DNA of 17,756 nucleotides, from the NCBI GenBank assembly GCA_049281195.1, contig JBAPRR010000214.1, positions 1 to 17,756 on the forward strand, given 5' to 3'. Position numbers and translations under genes: made by a program. This document shows, in pieces, positions 8,204 through 15,863 of the stretch; within the stretch, counting starts at the first letter, position 1, and each line of letters begins with the position of its first letter. Under the pieces are notes generated by a model. It saw nothing but the letters and a program-made list of their open reading frames with translations. It searched no databases and was not told the DNA's origin. Origin of the DNA: JBAPRR01 sp049281195. Its GTDB lineage: Bacteria; Actinomycetota; Acidimicrobiia; Acidimicrobiales; CAVXTF01.

Positions 8204-11200
8204 ATGGGACAGCGAATCAAAAGAATCGTCTTGATAGCGGCCATGTTGGGTCTGGTGGTGGTGGCCCTACCCGCCACGGCACGGGCCGAGGCGGCCGGTA
8301 CCTCTGAGGGGCTGAGCGCCCTGCAGGTGAACGCGCTCAGCCGAGGCGCCACGCACTCGGTCATCGTGGTGTTCAAGAACCAGTTGTCGACGTTGCCCGC
8401 CACTGTCACCTTCGGCGCGGAGCGGCTTTCCGCAGAGCAGCAGATCCAGTCTCCGATCGTGAGCGAGCTGCGCCAGCTCCACGCTGCCCACTTCCACTCT
8501 TACGACCTCATCAACGCTGTCAGCGCCACCGTGTCGCCGGCTGAAGAGTCCCGGTTGGCTGCCAACCCCGCCGTCGCCGAGGTGGTCGCCAACGCCACGA
8601 CCCACCTGGAGTTCAACACCCCGGCACCGACGGTAAGCGCCGCAGCGTCCGTCGATGGTGCACAGTCCGCGACCCCCGCCGGCGCCAATGGTGCGAACGC
8701 GGTCTGCCAGGAAGAGGGATCGCCCGCTGTCGAGCTCGATCCCCAAGCTCTGCAGACGATTCGGGCCAACAACAACCACCCCAATGCCGCACCTACTGCA
8801 GCATCGCTCGGGATCACTGGTGCCGGCGTGAAGGTGGCCTTCATCGCCGAGGGCATCGATGTCGACCAGCCGAATTTCCAGCGGGCCAACGGATCGCACG
8901 TGATCGTCGACCAGGCTGACTTCACCGGCGAAGGCGACGCCGGTACGTCGAGTGGGGGAGAAGCCTCACTGGACGCCAGTTCCATCGCCGCCCAAGGCAA
9001 TGTGGATTACACAGCGACTTTCGCCAACGGCCAAAAATGCACCTTCGTTGTCGAAGGAGCGGCTCCGGGCGCCGACCTGGTATCGCTCAAGGCGTTCCCG
9101 AGCGATCACGATGCCACCTCCACTTCGTTGCTCGAGGCCATCGACTACGCGGTCACGACCGAGCACGTCAACGTTCTCAACGAGTCCTTCGGCTACAACC
9201 CGTTGCCCGACACGATGAACGATCTGATCCGCCAGGCCAACGAGGCTGCCGTGGCCGCAGGAACGGTCGTCGACGTGTCCTCAGGTGACGCCGGCCCCAC
9301 CTCGACCCAGGGCTCGCCCAGCACCGACCCTGCGGTCATCGCCGCCGGGGCCAGCACCACATACCGTGTCTACGCGCAGGAGGACATCGAGAATTACTCG
9401 GCCATCGGGGCCAAGGGCTGGGAGAACGACAATCTCAGCGGGCTCAGCGGCGGGGGATCTACCTTCGATCTCAAAGGCCCGAACCTGGTCGCCCCAGGCG
9501 ATCTGAACTGGGACACCTGCAATCCCCGGCCCGGCGCTTTCAAGGCCTGCGTATCGGGCGGGACCAGCGAAGCCGCACCGCTGACATCCGCCACTGCGGC
9601 CCTCGTCATCCAGGCCTACCGGACCACCCACGCCGGCGCCACTCCCTCGCCGGCACTTGTGAAGCAGATCATCCTGTCGACGACGACTGACCTCGGGCTG
9701 CCCGCGGACCAGCAGGGCTCTGGTTTGCTGGACTCCTACAAGGCGGTTCTCGAGGCGGAGTCGATCGGACTTCCAGCCTCCAAGATGACCGGTAGCACCG
9801 TGTCACTGAGCACCAGCGACATCACCGCTACGGCTCCGGTCAACACCTCGGTGTCGCAACCCGTCACCGTGACCAACTCCGGGGGTACCACCGAGACGAT
9901 CGGGCTTGCCGGCCGAACTCTGTCCGCGCCCAGCAGCCTGGTGTCGAGCACCTTCAACGAGTCCGGTTCCTCATGGTCGAAGGTCATCACCTTCACGGTC
10001 CCGGCCGGTGTCGGCTACCTCGACACGCATCTGGCCACCGATCCCAACCCGCCCAGCGGGTTCGTCGACATCCAGCTTGTCGACCCGTCCGGTCGCTTCG
10101 CCGAAGCGGCACTTACCCAGGGTTACAGCGACACCGCCAACGCCGGCGTGCGTCTACCGGAGGCTGGGACTTGGACGGCCTATCTGGAGTATGGGCAAGG
10201 CTCGTCTTCAGGCACCGCCCCGACCCAGTTTGTAGCGACCGCCCAGACCTGGACGCCCTACGGGACCGTTACGCCCGGAAGCGTCACTCTCAGCCCCGGC
10301 AAGTCGGCGACGGTCCAGGCCACCTTCGTCACCCCCGACGCCGCCGGTGACCAGAGCGCCGCCATCTCAGTGACGAGTGGCTCCAATGTGGATACGTCGA
10401 TTCCAGTCGAGCTGCGTGCTCTGGTGCCCTTCTCGAACGGAGTCGGCCATTTCTCGGCGTCTCTCGGCGGGGGAAACGGCCGGGGTGGAGCGCCTGCCTC
10501 TGAGGCCTACTTCGCCTTCGACGTCCCGACCGGTGAGCCTGAGCTCAACGTCAACACGGCATTCAAGGACGGCCGTTTCGACAACTACTCGGTGTTCGTG
10601 GTCTCACCAGACGGCAACACGTTGGGACATGCGAGCAATCAGCTACTGACCGGGGGTACCGTAACCGACCCCCAGACAACGAAGACGGAGCCTGGAGCGG
10701 TCAGCCACGTTCTCGCCCCTGTCGCCGGTCAATGGATGCTCATCGTGGCTCTGACCAACCCGGCAAGCGGTCCACTCGTCAGTAGTCCGCTGACAGGTTC
10801 GATCGACTTCGGCGCTGTATCCACAAGCGTGAGTGGGCTGCCCCAATCAACCAACACGGTGATCCCCGTCGGTCAAAGCAGGACTGCGGCTATAACCATC
10901 ACCAACAGCTCTTCAGTTCCCCAGGCGTACTTCGTCGACGCCCGGCTGAACCAAACAGTGACGGTCAAACTCAAGTCCTTGACCCAGTCCAAGAACATTC
11001 CCCTGCCGCTGGGAGTCAACGCCCAGATCCCGCAGTGGATCGTTCCCACCGACACCACGTCGATCACCGCCACCGCTTCGGCTACGGCCCCGGTGACTTT
11101 TGACATGTCCCCGTATCTGGGCAACTTCGAGGGAGAGCTCAACGGTGACCCTCAAGTCGGGGCTACGAGCAGCGGAGACGACGCCACCTCGAGCATCACC

Positions 11201-11557
11201 GCAGACGTACTCACCCCGGGCGACTGGAACGTCGACCCGGCCCTGACGGGAACGTTCAAGTCCAAGGCGTCACCGGGAGGCACGGTCAGCCTCTCTGTGA
11301 ATGCGACGACTCTCGCATTCGACGGTGCCGTGCACACGACTTACGGCGATCTGTGGTCGGGCGACAATTCGGTCAGTCCCGTGATCGTCAGCCCGGGGCA
11401 GACCATCACGCTTTACGCCACCATTTCCCCGACGGCGGCTGGCCCGGTAAACGGGACGCTGTTCATCGACACAGCGACAGACATCAGCCCATTCGGTCAG
11501 CCCATCCCGGTAGGCGACCAGGTGGCAGCCATTCCCTACGCCTACACCGCCAAGTAG
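8204..11557 (+). CDS. Secreted subtilase-fold peptidase with a sedolisin-type Glu/Asp/Asp/Ser active site
   Basis: A 1117-residue exported protein. The start is fixed by GGGAGGGCG upstream. The signal peptide spans residues 1-28 with cleavage predicted after ATARA. Residues 48-130 resemble an I9 inhibitor propeptide (HSVIVVFKNQ, YDLINAVSATVSPAE). The core (about 195-520) carries subtilase landmarks: GAGVKVAFIAEGID, LVAPG, SGGTSEAAPL and TTDLG...GSGLL. The key residues are sedolisin-like. The Asp32 position is A215, the His64 position is E253 with D257 four residues on (GEASLD, before the subtilase-like SSIAAQG helix), the oxyanion position is D362 (SSGDAG), and the nucleophile is S455. From about 540 there are Fn3-like and PPC-like beta-domains (NTSVSQPVTVTNSGG, WTAYLEY). 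No C-terminal membrane anchor, so it is probably released. An alternative reading is a degenerate S8 protein without activity. It ends in a strong hairpin terminator. Confidence 0.88.
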   Translation: MGQRIKRIVLIAAMLGLVVVALPATARAEAAGTSEGLSALQVNALSRGATHSVIVVFKNQLSTLPATVTFGAERLSAEQQIQSPIVSELRQLHAAHFHSYDLINAVSATVSPAEESRLAANPAVAEVVANATTHLEFNTPAPTVSAAASVDGAQSATPAGANGANAVCQEEGSPAVELDPQALQTIRANNNHPNAAPTAASLGITGAGVKVAFIAEGIDVDQPNFQRANGSHVIVDQADFTGEGDAGTSSGGEASLDASSIAAQGNVDYTATFANGQKCTFVVEGAAPGADLVSLKAFPSDHDATSTSLLEAIDYAVTTEHVNVLNESFGYNPLPDTMNDLIRQANEAAVAAGTVVDVSSGDAGPTSTQGSPSTDPAVIAAGASTTYRVYAQEDIENYSAIGAKGWENDNLSGLSGGGSTFDLKGPNLVAPGDLNWDTCNPRPGAFKACVSGGTSEAAPLTSATAALVIQAYRTTHAGATPSPALVKQIILSTTTDLGLPADQQGSGLLDSYKAVLEAESIGLPASKMTGSTVSLSTSDITATAPVNTSVSQPVTVTNSGGTTETIGLAGRTLSAPSSLVSSTFNESGSSWSKVITFTVPAGVGYLDTHLATDPNPPSGFVDIQLVDPSGRFAEAALTQGYSDTANAGVRLPEAGTWTAYLEYGQGSSSGTAPTQFVATAQTWTPYGTVTPGSVTLSPGKSATVQATFVTPDAAGDQSAAISVTSGSNVDTSIPVELRALVPFSNGVGHFSASLGGGNGRGGAPASEAYFAFDVPTGEPELNVNTAFKDGRFDNYSVFVVSPDGNTLGHASNQLLTGGTVTDPQTTKTEPGAVSHVLAPVAGQWMLIVALTNPASGPLVSSPLTGSIDFGAVSTSVSGLPQSTNTVIPVGQSRTAAITITNSSSVPQAYFVDARLNQTVTVKLKSLTQSKNIPLPLGVNAQIPQWIVPTDTTSITATASATAPVTFDMSPYLGNFEGELNGDPQVGATSSGDDATSSITADVLTPGDWNVDPALTGTFKSKASPGGTVSLSVNATTLAFDGAVHTTYGDLWSGDNSVSPVIVSPGQTITLYATISPTAAGPVNGTLFIDTATDISPFGQPIPVGDQVAAIPYAYTAK

Positions 11558-11562
11558 CACGC

Positions 11563-11602
11563 GCGTTTCGCCCGGACTTTCAACGAAAGTCCGGGCGAAC
11601 GC
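11563..11602 (+). terminator. Strong hairpin terminator of the protease gene
   Basis: An almost perfect inverted repeat of 18 base pairs begins six bases after the stop codon. The left arm starts GCGTTTCGCCC and the right arm ends GGGCGAACGC, with a three-base AAC loop and a single bulged T. There is no long T run after it, as is common in high-GC genomes. Confidence 0.8.
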
Positions 11603-11639
11603 GTTCTGAGAAGGGATTAGATCGGGGAAACAGTCAGCT

Positions 11640-12129
11640 CAGCTGTCTGTCGGCAATCATCGGGCAGGGCATAGGGGAAGTATGGGGTCCGACGATTATT
11701 GTCGGCATGGACGAACCGGAGCACCGGCAGCACCGGGCGCTCGTGTCGGTGGCGTTCCGGCAGCGGACCCTCGCCCGTTGGGAAGAGTTACTCGTTGGAC
11801 GCGTTGTCGGGGAGCTGATCGACTGGTTTGTTGGCGTCGGCGAATCGGGATCCCGACGCATACGCAGACTCAGAAGTGTTCGACATCTTTCGCGAATCCA
11901 CCCGACACCTGTCGTTCGGGCTGGGCCTCACTTGTGCCTAGGGCTACACCTCGCCCGCATGGAGACAAGGGTTGCATTGAACGCCCTATTGGATCGGCTG
12001 CCCAATCTTCGACTGGATCACATCGAAGCTCGGCGAGTTGATGCCCACATACATGGGGACCTGTTGTTTCGCAGTCCAAATCACCTGCCGGTCATCTTGG
12101 ACCGGGCGTCGCGACAACCTAGTCGATAG
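11640..12129 (+). pseudogene. Cytochrome P450 remnant with a large internal deletion and a frameshift in the heme loop
   Basis: Upstream the frame reads TIIVGMDEPEHRQHRALV and AFRQRTLARWEELL...ELIDWF, a P450 N-terminal signature (MDxPEHxxxR...F). From 11849 the reading continues in the next frame as DPDAYADSEVFDIFRESTRHLSFG, the segment just before the heme loop. It then switches back at about 11928 to HLCLGLHLARMETRVALNALL, containing the heme-ligand Cys (codon 11935-11937), and RLPNLRLDH, and ends near NHLPVILD with a TAG at 12127. About 200 codons between the N-terminal helices and the heme region are missing, including the I-helix and the ExxR motif. The heme-loop shift is explained by loss of one C (GGCCTCACTTG where a C is expected before CAC). 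An active P450 cannot be made. Confidence 0.82.
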
Positions 12130-12200
12130 AAAGCCGCGTTAGCTGAACTGCTCAGTGGCTAGCGACAAGGAGCAAGGCGTTGACGAGCTCTGAGGAAGCA

Positions 12201-12398
12201 CTAGCTTGCCGAGGCAAGCGGAAGCGCCCAGCGAGAGTGAATCGCTTCCATCCCACCGACATCGCCGGACAGGGTCGCAACCTTGGCGCCGGGACTGCCT
12301 GCAAGGATTCGAGGCAGCGCTTCGAGCCCACCCACCCTCGGCATGGTGAGGTCGAGGAGCACTTTCGCGGAGTGCCACGTTTGCCTCGTGTCGGTTGG
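12201..12398 (-). pseudogene. Response-regulator receiver-domain fragment
   Basis: Directly after the TGA of the DUF916 gene, and in the same frame, the minus strand reads AKVLLDLTMPRVGGLEALPR, then ILAGSPGAKVATLSGDVGGMEA, and stops at TAG (12203-12201). This is the phospho-Asp loop (LLDLTMP) and the next helix/strand of a REC domain. The N-terminal acid pocket, the Lys strand and any output domain are absent and there is no start codon. It is a remnant of a NarL/CheY-like regulator rather than a functional gene. Being in the DUF916 frame beyond its stop is probably coincidence. Confidence 0.65.
12204..12219 (-). terminator. Possible hairpin terminator of the WxL/DUF916 unit
   Basis: A seven-base-pair inverted repeat, GCTTGCC and GGCAAGC, flanks two bases and lies at the end of the receiver fragment. 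It is the first clear hairpin downstream of the DUF916 stop on the minus strand. It has no T run, so the role is uncertain. Confidence 0.35.
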
Positions 12399-13415
12399 TC
12401 ACGTCGGGCGTACCGATCTCTGACTCAACTGCGATCGAGTCCTGCGCCGAAGGAGAACGAGCACCACGGCAGCACCGACCAGCAACACAAGAGGGACGGC
12501 GACGAGGAGTGTCACAAGCGCAGAGCACGGATTCGTGCCCGCAACGCGGGGGAAGGTGAGCGTCGCTAAGGCTGATCGAGTCGTCGGGCCGCTCTGGAGC
12601 AACATGGTCGTTTTCCAGGGCCCCATCGGCAAGCCCTTCTCGAGCATCACGGTCGCTTCTTCGGAGCCACCGGGAGCAAGCGGCGAGCGGAGGCTGACAC
12701 GGAAAGGCCCACCACGGATCCCACCCGGTCCGTTGACGAGCGTCAGGCGGCCGCTGATGCCGAGCGGCCCTTGGCCGGTGTTGTGGACGGTCGCCACAAC
12801 GAACGGCTCCCCGGCCGCTGAACGTCTTGCGCTGAGCGGGCCGATCTCGAAGTCCGGTGCAGGCGAGGTGCCGGCGCCAACCGACAGATACATCCTGATC
12901 CCTACCCGGTTCACGAGAAGGACACCGCCGTCGGTCGACGACGGTGCGGAGACCTGCGCCCAGATAACCGCATAGTCTTCACCCGAAGGTGCGCCCTTTG
13001 GGACATCGATCGTGACTTTCTCCATTGCCACTGTTTCCGGCAGGAGGCGCAGCCCTTCTCGGCTCAGCGAGGTCCAGCTGGAGAGTTCGTCCTGATCGTG
13101 GCCCGAAGAGAAAGAGATGCCATCCCGGCCGAAGCTCGCGCCGGCCGGGTATACGGCGATATTCGCGATCGACTCTGTCGTGTTGCTGACTTCCAAGTCG
13201 CGGCGGATGCTCGTCCCAGGGGAGAGCCGGGCGAGAATATACAAATTCGCAAGCGGGTCGTTGCCCGCACCTGCCGGCACGTCGACAACGCGAATCCCAA
13301 TTCCGCCCGGCGGCGCCGTGACCGGCGCCGCGTAGGCCGCCGCGGCCGAACGGGCCGGCACCATAGTCCCCATCGCCACCAGTACGACCACCCATAGTCG
13401 GCGCACGTTCGTCAC
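12399..13415 (-). CDS. DUF916 (WxL-protein-associated) membrane-anchored surface protein
   Basis: A 338-residue protein starting at GTG (13415), with the upstream WxL stop overlapping it as GTGA. The longer reading from 13688 is rejected because it adds 91 Arg/His-rich residues that shadow the WxL gene. An N-terminal signal peptide (VRRLWVVVLVAMGTMVPARSAAA) precedes two beta-sandwich domains with the DUF916 motifs: GIRVVDVPAGAGNDPLANLY, LSPGTSIRRDLEVSNTTES, SWTSL and GVLLVNRVGIRMYLSVG. The second domain runs on through FVVATVHNTGQGPLGISGRL. The C-terminus is a membrane helix (about 299-322) and a basic RRRTR stop. WxL proteins are cell-wall-associated and the DUF916 partner is thought to bind peptidoglycan or the WxL protein; this fits the coupled pair. 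No LPxTG motif. Confidence 0.9.
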   Translation of the reverse strand: MTNVRRLWVVVLVAMGTMVPARSAAAAYAAPVTAPPGGIGIRVVDVPAGAGNDPLANLYILARLSPGTSIRRDLEVSNTTESIANIAVYPAGASFGRDGISFSSGHDQDELSSWTSLSREGLRLLPETVAMEKVTIDVPKGAPSGEDYAVIWAQVSAPSSTDGGVLLVNRVGIRMYLSVGAGTSPAPDFEIGPLSARRSAAGEPFVVATVHNTGQGPLGISGRLTLVNGPGGIRGGPFRVSLRSPLAPGGSEEATVMLEKGLPMGPWKTTMLLQSGPTTRSALATLTFPRVAGTNPCSALVTLLVAVPLVLLVGAAVVLVLLRRRTRSQLSQRSVRPT

Positions 13416-13975
13416 GCGACGGAGTGGGTGATTGTGGCCGAATAGACGCCGGGGGCGTAGTCCGCCGGCACGATCACGGTGATGGTCGGGTCCCAGGTCG
13501 CGGTGCTGATCCCGGTGCTCGTGCCAGTGACGACTGTCGAGACTCCGGTCAAGTCCGATGCCGCGACCGCGGTTGCCACGACAGTCGCAGAGTCGGAGAT
13601 AGTGCCTGCCGCGTAACTGACGTTGCTGGCCGGATCGGCAGGCCCAGCGGTCGGAGTGAACGCCGTCGAGATCACTGAAGCGGTCCAACTCGTTGTGCCA
13701 CCGCGCTGATCCGTGACCGTCACGCTACCGAGCTGACCGCTCATGGTGGTTGCATTGGCTGACGCCACCTGGGATCCGAGCGAGACGCCAACCGTCGGTG
13801 CGCTGATCGATAAAGCACCTGCCGTCAGTGTGAACGACGCAGGAGTCGCGGCCCCTGCCGGCGATGCCGGTAGTGCGGTGGCGAGGGCGAGGGCGCCGAA
13901 AGTGACGAAAGTGGCTACGGCGAGCACGGCCTTCCGAGACCTACATGCTTCAAAGGGCCGCGCCGGCTGCTTCAT
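13412..13975 (-). CDS. WxL-domain-like secreted surface protein
   Basis: A 187-residue protein with a long signal peptide (residues 1-42, ending PASPAGA) and a strand-rich mature part. WxL-like features are LGSVTVTDQRGGTTSWTASV, ATWDPTITVIVP and a closing YAPGVYSATITHSVA, as in the C-terminal halves of WxL domains. The first motif is W-T-A rather than W-T-L, a substitution seen by eye and of unknown effect. In Firmicutes such domains attach non-covalently to the cell wall. The TGA overlaps the start of the DUF916 gene, which indicates translational coupling. A GAGAAG close to the ATG, or AGGAG further back, may act as ribosome binding site. The 152-base gap to the upstream regulator gene leaves room for its own promoter. 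Confidence 0.85.
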   Translation of the reverse strand: MKQPARPFEACRSRKAVLAVATFVTFGALALATALPASPAGAATPASFTLTAGALSISAPTVGVSLGSQVASANATTMSGQLGSVTVTDQRGGTTSWTASVISTAFTPTAGPADPASNVSYAAGTISDSATVVATAVAASDLTGVSTVVTGTSTGISTATWDPTITVIVPADYAPGVYSATITHSVA

Positions 13976-14127
13976 CGTCTTCTCGTCTCCTGTTTGCGCT
14001 CACCCAGTTGTGCGCGTACTCAGGATGTCGACGGCCGAGCAGGAGCAGTTGATAGCGCGAACGCGCCCTTGTCCCAGGTGCGGAGGGCATTACGACGGCT
14101 GTCAGAAGAGGCGGCGGCACCCAAAGC

Positions 14128-15852
14128 TCAAAGCACGCCTTCGCGAACCGCCGTCGACACCGCTTCAAGCTTGGAGTGTGCGTCCAGCTTGTAAAGGATG
14201 CTCTGGACGTGATTGCGCACGGTATTCAGGCTGATGAACAGCCGCTCAGCCAAAGCTTTGTTCGCCACGCCGGCAGCCATCAATCGCAACACTTCGAGCT
14301 CACGGGGCCGCAAATCGGACCCAAGACCGCGGCGGGTGGGATACAGATCGCCAGCGACGCGGAGCAGGGCGACAGAGGGCGACGGTTCGTCGCCTTCATG
14401 GACCGCGTGAATGGCCCCGATCAATACGCCCTGAGCCGCGGTCTTAGAAACGAACCCAGCACAGGCGGCACTCATCGCCCGGACCGGCGCCGGTTGGTCG
14501 GTGAGCATCACGATCTGAGTGTCGGGCATGAGCGCTCTGATGGCCGCAATCACCTTGACCCCGTCACCGTCCGGCATGGCGGAGTCCACAAGGACTACAT
14601 CGGGCGCCCACGCCACTGCCATTCTTTCGGCCATTGCAGCCGTTCCGGCGGTGCCCACGACCGTGATGCTCGGCACCTCACCGAGGAGTTGCACAAGGTT
14701 ATGGGCGGAGATCTCGTCGCTATCGACGACCAGAACCCGGATCGGGGGCTCGTCGGATCGGTCGGGGTAAGCCGCCCTGATCGCCTCTGCCTCGCCTAGC
14801 AAGTCGACGAAGGCGTCGAGAATGCATGGTTCGAATCGGATACCGCGCAGCTCGTTCATCGCAGCGATCGCGGCCGCGGCGGGGACGGCCGGGTGGCTGA
14901 CACTGCCGCTGGTCAAGCAGTCGAAAGCGTCGGCGACCGCGACGATCCGCGCTTCGAGTGGGATGTCTCCACCTTGTAGGCCTGTTGGGTAACCACTTCC
15001 GTCCCACCACTCGTGGTGCGTAAGGGCGATGGAGGCAGCCACCCTCAACAACCGGGACGTCGAGCCGGCCAACAGCTGGTACCCGATCCTGGCGTGACGC
15101 TGCATGGCGCGGTGCTCCTCCGGGGTGAGCGCTCCTTCCTTCGACAAAATCGACTCGGGAACAGCGATGTTGCCCACGTCGTGTAGCGCCGCGGCGAGGC
15201 GGAACTCCTCGGTCGAACAGTCGTCGAACCCGACGGCTTCAGCCAAGATGGCCGAGCAGCGGCTCACTCTCTCGATCTGCGCTCCCTTCTCCTCGTGATG
15301 CGGGGACAGAGCCTGCTTCAGCAACGCAGTGGTCTCCACCTCGTCATCGCCGGAGGAGCGTGGCCAGCCGGACTCGACGTACGAGACGAAGCTGTGCACG
15401 CTGGAAAGGCGAGTTACGGTTTGTTCCAACCCGCGCAGGTGACTCCGCCGCGCGGCCTCGAGTTCACGCCTCCGTAGGGCACCGTCCAACGTGATGCATA
15501 TCTCATTCGTCGTGAACGGTTTGATCAGGTAGCCAAAGGCGCCGATGTCAAAGGCCAACGCAGCTGTCGGAGGATCGTCTACACCTGTTGTCATGATGAC
15601 TGCCAGCTCCGGGAAGTCGGCAGCAAGACTTGCGAGCAGGTCAAGTCCGGACTCTCCGGGCATTCTCACGTCGCACAGCGCCACCGCTATGTCGCCGTGG
15701 TCCAGTCGTTCGCGTGCCTCCGCTCCAGTGGCTGCCTCGCTGCAGTCGTATCCAGCGCCGATGAGGACCCGGCACATGCTCCTAGAAAATATTGCGTCGT
15801 CGTCGACGATCAGGACCTTGATCGGTGGGGTCTTCCGGTATGAAGGCAGCAT
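14128..15852 (-). CDS. REC - HD(GYP) - REC - LuxR multidomain response regulator
   Basis: A 574-residue cytosolic regulator (numbered from the ATG at 15852). Domains in order: a receiver (about 10-125, phospho-Asp D61 in CDVRMP, Lys in IKPF); an HD-GYP-like domain (about 180-355); a second receiver (about 370-490, D423 in VLVDSAMP, Lys in VSKT); and a LuxR/NarL HTH (about 510-572, LRPRELEVLRLMAAG...LNTVRNHVQSILYKL). The HD part has HDVGN (H224/D225) where HDIGK is usual, and HHEWWDGSGYP in full. HD-GYP proteins hydrolyse c-di-GMP, so the protein may couple phosphorylation to both second-messenger turnover and transcription. An alternative TTG start (15867) overlaps the kinase stop as TTGA. 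It forms a two-gene unit with the kinase upstream. Confidence 0.88.
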   Translation of the reverse strand: MLPSYRKTPPIKVLIVDDDAIFSRSMCRVLIGAGYDCSEAATGAEARERLDHGDIAVALCDVRMPGESGLDLLASLAADFPELAVIMTTGVDDPPTAALAFDIGAFGYLIKPFTTNEICITLDGALRRRELEAARRSHLRGLEQTVTRLSSVHSFVSYVESGWPRSSGDDEVETTALLKQALSPHHEEKGAQIERVSRCSAILAEAVGFDDCSTEEFRLAAALHDVGNIAVPESILSKEGALTPEEHRAMQRHARIGYQLLAGSTSRLLRVAASIALTHHEWWDGSGYPTGLQGGDIPLEARIVAVADAFDCLTSGSVSHPAVPAAAAIAAMNELRGIRFEPCILDAFVDLLGEAEAIRAAYPDRSDEPPIRVLVVDSDEISAHNLVQLLGEVPSITVVGTAGTAAMAERMAVAWAPDVVLVDSAMPDGDGVKVIAAIRALMPDTQIVMLTDQPAPVRAMSAACAGFVSKTAAQGVLIGAIHAVHEGDEPSPSVALLRVAGDLYPTRRGLGSDLRPRELEVLRLMAAGVANKALAERLFISLNTVRNHVQSILYKLDAHSKLEAVSTAVREGVL

Positions 15853-15863
15853 TGCCTCGGCTG

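Noticed and set aside
11353..12129. A 258-codon plus-strand frame read as one intact gene
   Set aside because: Its first 200 bases overlap the end of the protease in another frame and cross the terminator hairpin; only the P450 pieces are meaningful, and they need a frame change.
13416..13688. Upstream extension of the DUF916 protein
   Set aside because: The extra 91 residues are Arg/His-rich and shadow the WxL gene. The GTG at 13415 has a signal peptide and a GTGA overlap.
14055..14066. Palindrome GCGCGAACGCGC upstream of the WxL gene as an operator
   Set aside because: Short GC palindromes occur by chance in high-GC DNA, and there is no second copy or link to a known regulator.
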